Origin: Lachnospiraceae bacterium
GTDB lineage: Bacteria; Bacillota; Clostridia; Lachnospirales; Lachnospiraceae
Direction of reading: 5' to 3'
Assembly: GCA_017624115.1 (NCBI GenBank)
Contig: JAGANQ010000073.1
Coordinates: 1-35,949, forward strand
Length of the DNA stretch: 35,949 bases
Under the pieces are notes generated by a model. That model was not told where the DNA came from, did no database searches, and was given only the letters and a program-made list of their open reading frames with translations. Positions 22,389 through 29,194 of the stretch are shown here, piece by piece (the first letter of the stretch is position 1; each line of letters opens with the position of its first letter). A program made the translations under genes and the position numbers.

Positions 22389-23270
22389 ATGGAATTGGAA
22401 ATTCAGAAATTCATTCAATATTTGGAGGAAGAGAAGCATGCTTCCATGAACACAGAAGTTTCGTATAAACGGGATCTTCTGAAGCTGGAGGAATATGTAA
22501 AGGAGCAGAACATTTCTGCCCTGACCAGAGTGAATACAACGAATCTGAATTCCTATATGCTGTACCTGGAGAAAAAAGGAAGTGCACCATCTTCAATTTC
22601 CAGAAATATAGCATCAATAAAAGCATTTTATTCGTATCTTTGGAAGAAGGGAATCATTGATAAGGATCCTGCTGAAAATCTTAAGGCACCGAAGCTGGAA
22701 AAGTAGTTTCCGGATATTCTTACTGTGGAGGAGGTTGAGCTTCTTTTAAAACAGCCGGAGGGAAACAATGCCAAGGAGATTCGTGATAAAGCGATGCTGG
22801 AGCTTTTGTACGCAACGGGAATCCGCGTATCGGAGCTGATTGGTCTGAAGCTGTCAGATATAAATTTCCAGTTAGGATATATTCACTGCATGATACATGA
22901 TAAGGAACGCATTATTCCATTTGGCAGTCAGGCGAAAAAGGCTCTGGAGGACTATATGCTTCAATCCAGAAAACAGCTTCTTAAGGGGCAGGATTCAGAT
23001 ATGCTCTTTGTGAACTGTTCCGGCAAGCCGATGAGCCGTCAGGGCTTCTGGAAGCTGATTAAGCTGTATGGGAATAAGGCGGGGATAGAGAAGGAAATTA
23101 CGCCGCATACGCTGAGGCATTCCTTTGCTGCACATCTGGTGGAAAATGGAGCGGATTTACGTTCTGTGCAGGAAATGCTGGGACATTCTGATATTTCTAC
23201 GACCCAGATGTATATGGGTATGAATACGAGGCTGCGGGAGGTATATACCCGCGCTCATCCGCGGGGATGA
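22389..23270 (+). pseudogene. xerD: xerD tyrosine recombinase interrupted by an in-frame TAG
   Basis: XerD-type recombinase that, with XerC, resolves chromosome dimers. The N-terminal core-binding domain (codons 1-105, MELEIQKFIQYLEEEKHAS onward) ends KAPKLEK, then TAG at 22704-22706. The same frame resumes directly as FPDILTVEEVELLL and runs to a normal catalytic domain with Arg in ATGIRVSELIGL, HTLRHSFAAHL, MLGHSDIS and nucleophile Tyr in TTQMYMGMNTRL, ending YTRAHPRG. The total, 293 codons, is the normal XerD length. Only one base change (for example AAG to TAG) separates it from an intact gene. TAG ends several good neighbours (trpD, rny, proC), so it is not recoded. No ribosome binding site precedes the second half. 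Either a recent mutation or a sequencing error. Confidence 0.88.
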
Positions 23271-23324
23271 GTACTCACACAAGATGAACATGTCAGCTAA
23301 AGCTGACTATGCTCGGCTCGCAAA
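23264..23324. repeat. Dispersed palindromic repeat, copy 2 (61 bp)
   Basis: 56 of 61 bases match copy 1 at 10673-10733. It begins within the last codons of xerD and includes its TGA (23268-23270). The core GTCAGCTAAAGCTGAC is unchanged; the five differences lie outside the core. Confidence 0.85.
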
Positions 23325-23347
23325 TAAAAAGCCCTCCGGGGAGGCGG

Positions 23348-23376
23348 AGAATCCTGCTTTGCAGGATTCTTTCTTG
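23348..23376 (+). terminator. Rho-independent terminator after xerD
   Basis: A perfect 10-bp stem AGAATCCTGC (23348-23357) with GCAGGATTCT (23361-23370), a TTT loop and TTCTT tail. A smaller GCCCTCCGGGGAGGC hairpin lies just before it at 23331-23345. Confidence 0.75.
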
Positions 23377-23402
23377 CATAATTTAACATTGTGTATTATA
23401 AT
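23374..23402 (+). promoter_or_regulatory. Promoter of the DAHP synthase gene
   Basis: TTGCAT (23374-23379), 17-bp spacer, perfect TATAAT (23397-23402), 51 bp before the start codon. No T-box or tryptophan leader is seen here. Confidence 0.7.
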
Positions 23403-23453
23403 ACATGATAGCTGTTTGAAAATGGTACAGGGAATACTGAGGAGGAAAGAAAA

Positions 23454-24485
23454 ATGGGATTTGAATTTGAAAAGAAGCTCCCGATACCGGAGGAGATTCG
23501 CAATGAGTATCCGCTATCACCCGAGCTTATCAGAATAAAAGAAGAAAGAGATGCCGAAATCAAAAAGGTAATTACCGGAGAATCGAAGAAGCTGCTTGCC
23601 ATTATCGGACCATGCTCGGCGGATAATGAAGAAGCTGTCTGCGATTATGTCTGCAGGCTGGCAAAGGTACAGGAGGAGATTAAGGATAAGGTAATCATTA
23701 TTCCGAGAATCTATACGAATAAGCCGAGAACGACAGGAGAAGGCTATAAGGGAATGCTGCATCAGCCTGACCCGGAGAAAAAGCCGGATCTGCTGGCAGG
23801 ACTGATTGCTATCCGTAAGATGCATATCCGTGCCATTGAAGAAACTGGACTGACAGCGGCAGATGAGATGCTGTATCCGGAAAACTGGAGATATTTCATG
23901 GATATTCTGTCTTATGTGGCAATTGGAGCACGTTCTGTAGAGAATCAGCAGCATCGTCTGACGGTAAGTGGTATGGATGTGCCGGCAGGTATGAAGAACC
24001 CGACCAGCGGAGATTTTTCCGTGATGTTGAATTCTGTACAGGCAGCACAGGCAGGACATTCTTTTATTTATCGTGGCTGGGCGGTACATACAGATGGAAA
24101 TCCGCTTGCGCATACCGTGCTTCGCGGTGCTGTGAATAAGCATGGACAGTGCCAGCCGAATTACCATTATGAGGATTTGATTCGTCTGCATGATATGTAC
24201 CAGATGAAGAATTACCAGAATCCGGCTGTTATCGTAGATGCGAACCATTCCAATTCGAATAAGCAGTTTAAGGAGCAGATTCGAATTGTCAAGGAGGTGC
24301 TTCACAGCCGCAGACATTCAGCAGATATTGCAAAGCTGGTGAAAGGTGTTATGATAGAGAGCTATATTGAGGAGGGCTGCCAGAAGGTAGGGGAGCATGT
24401 ATATGGCAAATCTATTACAGACCCGTGCCTCGGCTGGGAGGATTCCAGAAATCTGCTTCATACAATTGCCGAGATGGCAGATTAA
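23454..24485 (+). CDS. aroF: 3-deoxy-7-phosphoheptulonate synthase, type I (343 aa)
   Basis: First enzyme of the shikimate pathway, condensing phosphoenolpyruvate with erythrose 4-phosphate. Type I alpha motifs are IIGPCSADN near residue 50, PRIYTNKPRTTGEGYKGM, GARSVENQQHR, GMKNPTSGDF and VDANHSNSNK. The length is normal (about 340-350 aa). GAGGAGG precedes the ATG. There is no ACT or chorismate-mutase domain fused. It stands alone between a promoter and a terminator, downstream of the broken xerD. Which feedback-inhibited isozyme it is cannot be told. Confidence 0.95.
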   Translation: MGFEFEKKLPIPEEIRNEYPLSPELIRIKEERDAEIKKVITGESKKLLAIIGPCSADNEEAVCDYVCRLAKVQEEIKDKVIIIPRIYTNKPRTTGEGYKGMLHQPDPEKKPDLLAGLIAIRKMHIRAIEETGLTAADEMLYPENWRYFMDILSYVAIGARSVENQQHRLTVSGMDVPAGMKNPTSGDFSVMLNSVQAAQAGHSFIYRGWAVHTDGNPLAHTVLRGAVNKHGQCQPNYHYEDLIRLHDMYQMKNYQNPAVIVDANHSNSNKQFKEQIRIVKEVLHSRRHSADIAKLVKGVMIESYIEEGCQKVGEHVYGKSITDPCLGWEDSRNLLHTIAEMAD

Positions 24486-24497
24486 TATGAATACGAA

Positions 24498-24530
24498 AAG
24501 GAACTGTTTTTGCAACAGTTCTTTTTTTGT
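24498..24530 (+). terminator. Rho-independent terminator after DAHP synthase
   Basis: GAACTGTT (24501-24508) pairs with AACAGTTC (24514-24521) and is followed by seven T. Confidence 0.88.
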
Positions 24531-24555
24531 GAATATTTTATATAGAGAATAAAAT

Positions 24556-25485
24556 GTGCAGGTGAAGAATTTGAATCGGACATGTGCACTTGTAAAAGCA
24601 GGTTATGCGTGGCAAAGGCAGATTTTTGGAAAGGGAATCGGCATTGCTATTTTAGATACGGGAATATACCCGCATCCGGATTTTGGAAACCGGATTGTAG
24701 CTTTTGAGGATTTTGTATATCATAAACGCGGAGTTTATGATGACTGCGGTCACGGAACCCATATAGCGGGGATTGCGGCAGGGGACGGAAGTATGTCAAA
24801 GGGGTATTACTGTGGGATTGCATCCGAATCATCCATTATCGCCTGTAAGGTATTGGATTACAGCGGAAATGGCTCTGTAGATAATGTTGTCAGAGGGCTG
24901 GACTGGGTTGTACGCAATAAAGAACGGTACAATATCCGTATCGTTAATATTTCGGTCGGAACCATGTCAAAGGAAGAGGAGGAAGAAGAGTGTGAGCTTG
25001 TAAAGGCGGTCAATTCGGTGTGGGATGAGGGGCTGGTAGTCTGCGTGGCGGCAGGAAATAATGGCCCGGACCCATACAGCATCACAACACCTGGTATCAG
25101 CAGAAAGGTCATTACAGTCGGCTCCTCGGATGATGATGAGGCAGTGGAGGTGTCAGGCAGAACTATATCGGATTATTCGGGAAGAGGGCCAAGCTATTCC
25201 TGCATTATCAAGCCTGACCTGGTTGCTCCCGGCTCGAATATTCATTCCTGTCAGGCAAAAAAACAGGGGATGCGAGGCAGAAGCGGTTATGTCAGAAAAA
25301 GCGGTACTTCTATGTCTACACCGATGGTATCGGGCGCAGTAGCTCTCCTGCTGTCAAAATATCCGCAGCTAACCAACGGAGAGGTAAAGAGGAGGCTTTG
25401 CGAGAGTGCCACAGAGCTTGGATGGCCGAGCAGCAGGCAGGGCTTCGGCATGTTGAATATAGAAAATTTATTTAAAACAGTATAA
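24556..25485 (+). CDS. Subtilisin-like serine protease, S8 family, intracellular type (309 aa or slightly shorter)
   Basis: Serine endopeptidase with all catalytic residues: Asp34 (AILDTGI), His66 (GHGTHIAG), oxyanion Asn168 (AAGNNGP) and Ser252 (SGTSMSTPMVSG). It has no signal peptide and almost no propeptide, as in intracellular subtilisins, so action inside the cell is likely. A poly-Glu stretch (EEEEEE near residue 140) is unusual. The start is uncertain: GTG 24556 opens the frame with no good site, while TTG 24571 has AGGTGAAG just upstream and would give 304 aa. The ATG at 24554 is in another frame and hits TGA. No operon partner. Target proteins unknown. Confidence 0.92.
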   Translation: MQVKNLNRTCALVKAGYAWQRQIFGKGIGIAILDTGIYPHPDFGNRIVAFEDFVYHKRGVYDDCGHGTHIAGIAAGDGSMSKGYYCGIASESSIIACKVLDYSGNGSVDNVVRGLDWVVRNKERYNIRIVNISVGTMSKEEEEEECELVKAVNSVWDEGLVVCVAAGNNGPDPYSITTPGISRKVITVGSSDDDEAVEVSGRTISDYSGRGPSYSCIIKPDLVAPGSNIHSCQAKKQGMRGRSGYVRKSGTSMSTPMVSGAVALLLSKYPQLTNGEVKRRLCESATELGWPSSRQGFGMLNIENLFKTV

Positions 25486-25501
25486 TTATGCAAATTTATG
25501 C

Positions 25502-25530
25502 TTGACAAGTGTTGTATGATTGTATACAAT
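25502..25530 (+). promoter_or_regulatory. Promoter of the citrate-synthase-like/GntR/icd genes
   Basis: TTGACA (25502-25507), 17-bp spacer, TACAAT (25525-25530). The leader to the start codon at 25615 is about 80 nt. Confidence 0.75.
25519..25530. promoter_or_regulatory. Perfect 12-bp palindrome over the -10 box, candidate GntR operator
   Basis: ATTGTATACAAT is fully self-complementary. Its central TGTATACA fits the T-GT-N-AC-A pattern of many FCD-type GntR regulators, and a further TTGTAT half-site lies at 25512-25517. The GntR/FCD gene is two positions downstream. Autoregulation is inferred. Confidence 0.6.
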
Positions 25531-25614
25531 AATACCAATGTTGCCGTATGTAGAACAGATGTGTGCGGTAAGCGAACAGATTTCGGTCTGGATAATGAGG
25601 AGGATACTGAGAAA

Positions 25615-27015
25615 ATGGAAAATGAAAACAGAAAAGTGATTGTCGATAAGCATACGAATCTTTTATCGCTGGAGGAGCCGATTTACCAGCTGAATGACGT
25701 GAAGGAGCCGAATATCTTCCGCAACCTGTTCCCTTATGATGAGGTGCCGAAGATTGCTTTCAATAACCGTGTTGTACCACATAACACGCCGGAAGAAATC
25801 TTCATTACAGATACAACCTTCCGTGATGGCCAGCAGTCCAGAGCGCCATACTCACCGGAGCAGATTGTAACGATTTATGATTATCTGCATAAGCTGGGCG
25901 GTCCGAAGGGGATTATCCGTCAGTGTGAGTTTTTCCTGTACAGCAAGAAGGATCGCGATGCTTTATACAAATGTATGGAGCGCGGGTATCAGTTCCCAGA
26001 AATCAGCAGCTGGATTCGTGCGAATAAGAAGGACTTCGCATTAGTCAAGGAGGTTGGTGTGAAGGAGACCGGTATTCTGGTAAGCTGTTCTGACTATCAT
26101 ATTTTCTATAAAATGAAAATGACAAGAAAGCAGGCGATGGAGCATTATTTAAATATTGTCAGAGAATGTCTGGAGACAGGCATCAGTCCAAGATGTCATT
26201 TTGAGGATATTACCCGTGCAGACATCTATGGCTTCGTTATTCCATTTGCCCTGGAGCTGATGAAGCTGATGCAGGAATATAAGATTCCGGTTCGTATCCG
26301 TGCTTGCGATACACTGGGCTATGGCGTAAACTTCTCCGGTGCGTCTATTCCGAGAAGTGTACAGGGTATCATTTATGGTCTGACCACGCATGCGAATGTA
26401 CCGTCTGAGCTGTTGGAGTGGCATGGACATAATGACTTCTACAAGGCAGTTACAAACTCAACAACCGCATGGTTATACGGTGCAGGCGGTGTCAACTGTT
26501 CTCTGTTCGGCATCGGCGAGAGAACTGGCAACACACCTCTGGAGGCGATGGTATTTGAGTATGCGCAGTTAAAGGGAACACTCGACGGCATGGATACCAG
26601 AGTTATTACAGAGCTGGCTGAGTACTTTGAGAAGGAAATCGGCTATGAGATGCCGGAGAGAACACCGTTTGTCGGCAAGAACTTCAATGTAACACGTGCC
26701 GGAATTCATGCAGACGGATTGTTAAAGAACGAGGAAATCTACAACATTTTCGATACAGAGAAGCTTCTAAACAGACCGGTGCTTGTGGCTGTATCAAATA
26801 CCTCCGGTCTGGCAGGAATCGCACACTGGATGAATACTTACTTCAAGTTTAAGGGTGATAAGCAGATTGATAAAAATGCTGCCGTTGTAGCCAGAGTAAA
26901 GGAATGGGTAGATGCAGAGTATGAGGGCGGCCGTGTGACAGTTCTTACAGTTGAAGAGCTGTTGAAGGCTATTGATAAGAGCTGTAAGGAGCTTGGGGTC
27001 GACTTATGGACGTAA
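25615..27015 (+). CDS. Re-citrate synthase-like / isopropylmalate synthase-family enzyme (466 aa)
   Basis: HMG-CoA-lyase-like TIM-barrel carboligase. Motifs are FITDTTFRDGQQSRAPYSPE near residue 60 (catalytic Arg-Asp and metal Asp), CHFEDITRADIYGF, RIRACDTLGYG, the metal pair in WHGHNDFYKA and LFGIGERTGNTPLEAM. Generic annotation would say 2-isopropylmalate or homocitrate synthase, but the length, the SRAPYSPEQ segment and the lack of a leucine-binding regulatory domain resemble Re-citrate synthase of Clostridium kluyveri. Neighbours support this: it overlaps a GntR gene by 10 nt, and icd follows, so together they would make citrate and 2-oxoglutarate for glutamate. Aconitase is not in the window. 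ATG 25615 follows AGGAGG at 25598-25603; the longer upstream frame crosses the promoter. Confidence 0.78.
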   Translation: MENENRKVIVDKHTNLLSLEEPIYQLNDVKEPNIFRNLFPYDEVPKIAFNNRVVPHNTPEEIFITDTTFRDGQQSRAPYSPEQIVTIYDYLHKLGGPKGIIRQCEFFLYSKKDRDALYKCMERGYQFPEISSWIRANKKDFALVKEVGVKETGILVSCSDYHIFYKMKMTRKQAMEHYLNIVRECLETGISPRCHFEDITRADIYGFVIPFALELMKLMQEYKIPVRIRACDTLGYGVNFSGASIPRSVQGIIYGLTTHANVPSELLEWHGHNDFYKAVTNSTTAWLYGAGGVNCSLFGIGERTGNTPLEAMVFEYAQLKGTLDGMDTRVITELAEYFEKEIGYEMPERTPFVGKNFNVTRAGIHADGLLKNEEIYNIFDTEKLLNRPVLVAVSNTSGLAGIAHWMNTYFKFKGDKQIDKNAAVVARVKEWVDAEYEGGRVTVLTVEELLKAIDKSCKELGVDLWT

Positions 27016-27689
27016 GTGATAAATATTCTCTGAGAGGCAGAGTATTTAATGAAATCCGCGAGGGAATCCTCTCGGGAAAATATAAAGAGCATGAAGAGCT
27101 AAAGGAAAATACACTCGGACAGGAGCTGGGCGTGAGCCGTACTCCTGTCCGGGAAGCGTTACGTCAGCTGGAGCTGGAGGGATTGGTAAAGATTATTCCG
27201 AACAAAGGTGCTTATGTAGTAGGGCTTACGGAACGGGATATAAAGGATATCTATGCAGCAAGGTCGGTTCTGGAAGGACTTTGCGCCAGATGGGCAGCGC
27301 AGTATATCACACCGGAGCAGAAGAAGGAGCTTTCGGAAAATGTGGAGCTTTCGGAGTTCTATGCGACCAGGGGGAATTTTGCGCAGGTGTGTGAGCTGGA
27401 TACCAGGTTTCACGAGATTCTCTATCAGGCCTCCGGCAGCAGGATTATGGAGCATATGCTGCTGAATTTCCATCATTATGTGGAACGTGTACGACTGATG
27501 TCACTTGCCACTGAGGGCAGGGCAGCGCACTCGAACGAAGAACACCGGAAAATTCTGCAGGCAATCGAGGAGAAAAAACCGCAGCTTGCAGAAGAGCTGG
27601 CGCATCAGCATGTGATGAACACGATTCAAAATATTGACAATTACGGGCTAAAAAATCTTTTAGATGCTTCCGGCAGTACAGAGGAATAA
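27006..27689 (+). CDS. GntR-family transcriptional regulator with FCD domain (227 aa)
   Basis: DNA-binding regulator of the FadR subfamily. The N-terminal winged helix (residues about 8-75) contains ENTLGQELGVSRTPVREALR and LELEGLVKIIPNKGAYV. The all-helical FCD ligand domain (about 80-215) has the metal/ligand residues in CELDTRFHEILYQASG and HHYVERVRL, with AHSNEEHRKILQAIEE. The start overlaps the end of the citrate-synthase-like gene, and icd follows after 50 bp, so it most likely senses a TCA-type carboxylate and controls its own operon through the palindrome at 25519-25530. The ligand is not determinable from sequence. Confidence 0.92.
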   Translation: MDVSDKYSLRGRVFNEIREGILSGKYKEHEELKENTLGQELGVSRTPVREALRQLELEGLVKIIPNKGAYVVGLTERDIKDIYAARSVLEGLCARWAAQYITPEQKKELSENVELSEFYATRGNFAQVCELDTRFHEILYQASGSRIMEHMLLNFHHYVERVRLMSLATEGRAAHSNEEHRKILQAIEEKKPQLAEELAHQHVMNTIQNIDNYGLKNLLDASGSTEE

Positions 27690-27739
27690 ATGGTTGCCGG
27701 AGGTATCTATGACAGAATAAGAAAACGTGGAGGACAGAT

Positions 27740-28948
27740 ATGGACAAGATTAAGATGACAACCCCATTGGTAGAGATGGATGGAGACGAGATGACCAGAG
27801 TACTCTGGAGGATGATTAAGGAGGAGCTTTTACTTCCTTTCATTGATTTAAAGACAGAGTATTATGATTTGGGACTGGAATACAGAAATCAGACAGATGA
27901 TAAGGTGACAACAGAGTCTGCCCTTGCTACAAAGAAATATGGTGTGGCAGTAAAATGTGCAACAATTACTCCGAATGCTGCCAGAGTAAAGGAATATAAT
28001 CTCAAGGAAATGTGGAAGAGTCCGAACGGAACAATCCGTGCTATATTAGATGGAACTGTGTTCCGTGCACCGATTATCGTAAAGGGAATTGAGCCATATG
28101 TAAAGAATTGGGTGAAGCCGATTACGATTGCCAGACATGCGTACGGGGATGTCTATAAGGCAGCCGAGATGAAGATTCCGGCAGCCGGCAAATGTGAGCT
28201 GGTATACACGAAGGAGGACGGCGAAGAGGTTCGTGAGACAATCCATGAATTCAAGGGTCCTGGTATTGTACAGGGTATGCACAATTTAAACAGCTCTATC
28301 GAGAGCTTTGCAAGAAGCTGCTTCAATTTTGCAGTAGATACAAAGCAGGATTTATGGTTCTCCAGTAAGGATACGATTTCCAAGAAATATGACCATACCT
28401 TTAAGGATATCTTTCAGGAGATTTATGAGAAGGAATATGCCGGGAAATTTAAGGAGCTGGGTATTGAATACTTCTATACACTGATTGATGATGCCGTGGC
28501 AAGAGTGATTCGTTCTAACGGCGGCTATATCTGGGCATGTAAGAATTATGACGGAGACGTAATGAGTGATATGCTGGCAACGGCATTTGGTTCGCTGTCG
28601 ATGATGACATCCGTTCTGGTTTCTCCGGAAGGTAATTATGAGTATGAGGCAGCTCATGGTACAGTGCAGAGACATTATTATAAGTATTTAAAGGGCGAGG
28701 AAACCTCCACTAACCCAATCGCTACGATTTTCGCATGGACAGGTGCATTGAGAAAGCGTGGAGAACTGGACGGTATCAAGGAACTGATGGAATTTGCAGA
28801 TAAGCTGGAAAAGGCATGCATCGATACGGTAGAGTCCGGCAGGATGACGAAGGATTTGGCACTTATCACGACACTGGAAAATGCAAAGGCTCTGAATACA
28901 GAGGATTTCATCAAGGCAGTCCGTGAAATGCTGGAGGCTTCTTTATAA
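27740..28948 (+). CDS. icd: NADP-dependent isocitrate dehydrogenase, subfamily II (402 aa)
   Basis: Converts isocitrate to 2-oxoglutarate with NADP. The eukaryote-like subfamily II features are [20 protein letters not shown] at the N-terminus, [35 protein letters not shown], metal-binding [20 protein letters not shown] with [11 protein letters not shown], and [20 protein letters not shown]. The length is standard (about 400 aa). GTGGAGG precedes the ATG. It completes a citrate-to-2-oxoglutarate unit with the Re-citrate-synthase-like enzyme and the GntR regulator. A terminator follows. Confidence 0.96.
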   Translation: MDKIKMTTPLVEMDGDEMTRVLWRMIKEELLLPFIDLKTEYYDLGLEYRNQTDDKVTTESALATKKYGVAVKCATITPNAARVKEYNLKEMWKSPNGTIRAILDGTVFRAPIIVKGIEPYVKNWVKPITIARHAYGDVYKAAEMKIPAAGKCELVYTKEDGEEVRETIHEFKGPGIVQGMHNLNSSIESFARSCFNFAVDTKQDLWFSSKDTISKKYDHTFKDIFQEIYEKEYAGKFKELGIEYFYTLIDDAVARVIRSNGGYIWACKNYDGDVMSDMLATAFGSLSMMTSVLVSPEGNYEYEAAHGTVQRHYYKYLKGEETSTNPIATIFAWTGALRKRGELDGIKELMEFADKLEKACIDTVESGRMTKDLALITTLENAKALNTEDFIKAVREMLEASL

Positions 28949-28970
28949 TAATATAATATTTAATACTGAT

Positions 28971-29022
28971 AACAGCTGGATAAGCTTCGGATATGCCCGA
29001 TTCTGTCCAGCTGTTTTCTGTA
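28971..29022 (+). terminator. Probable terminator after icd
   Basis: AACAGCTGGA (28971-28980) pairs with TCCAGCTGTT (29006-29015); inner TTCGG / CCGA pairs extend it. The tail TTCTGT is a weak T-tract. Confidence 0.6.
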
Positions 29023-29065
29023 CGAATATTTGTTCGGTATATTTTAATGTTAGACGAAGAGAGGA

Positions 29066-29101
29066 GAAATGTCAAGCAGGTTTTATTCTACCTGACATTT
29101 C
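29066..29101. repeat. Bulged inverted repeat upstream of the ABC operon
   Basis: GAAATGTC and AGG (29066-29080, with a 4-nt AAGC bulge) pair with CCT-GACATTTC (29091-29101). It lies just before the LytTR-like half-sites and partly overlaps the first. It may be a regulator site or an RNA hairpin. Confidence 0.4.
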
Positions 29102-29123
29102 ATCCCACAAAATGAACGTTCGT
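29095..29123. promoter_or_regulatory. Candidate LytTR binding direct repeats
   Basis: AACGTTCGT (29115-29123) matches the LytTR half-site pattern [TA][AC][CA]GTTN[AG][TG] at every position. ACATTTCAT (29095-29103) matches except for one base. The repeats lie on the same strand, separated by 11 bp (12-13 is usual), directly upstream of a promoter and of an operon encoding a LytTR regulator. Inferred autoregulation. Confidence 0.45.
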
Positions 29124-29133
29124 CCCAGAAGGA

Positions 29134-29161
29134 TTGATTTTTCATCAGAGTCATATAAAAT
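29134..29161 (+). promoter_or_regulatory. Candidate promoter of the ABC/two-component operon
   Basis: TTGATT (29134-29139), 16-bp spacer, TAAAAT (29156-29161), 33 bp before the start codon at 29195. The imperfect -35 and adjacent LytTR-like repeats suit an activated promoter. Confidence 0.45.
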
Positions 29162-29194
29162 AATTCTGTAGTTACGAAAAAGGGAGGGAAACCT

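Noticed and set aside
22704..22706. Recoding of TAG, for example as pyrrolysine, in xerD
   Set aside because: trpD, rny, proC, the Nudix gene and others end at TAG in the right place, and XerD has no known need for a special residue in its linker.
23517..24317. A 266-aa reverse frame opposite DAHP synthase
   Set aside because: A shadow of a well-conserved gene, without a start signal or recognisable domains.
24554..24565. ATG at 24554 as the subtilase start
   Set aside because: It is in another frame and reaches TGA after three codons.
29047..29115. A 22-aa frame and an 8-aa frame before the ABC operon, considered as a peptide pheromone
   Set aside because: The longer frame lacks a ribosome binding site and a signal sequence; both lie upstream of the candidate promoter and inside the inverted repeat.
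28923..29171. An 82-aa forward frame overlapping the end of icd
   Set aside because: It has no proper ribosome binding site, runs through a terminator hairpin and the candidate promoter, and has no coding character.
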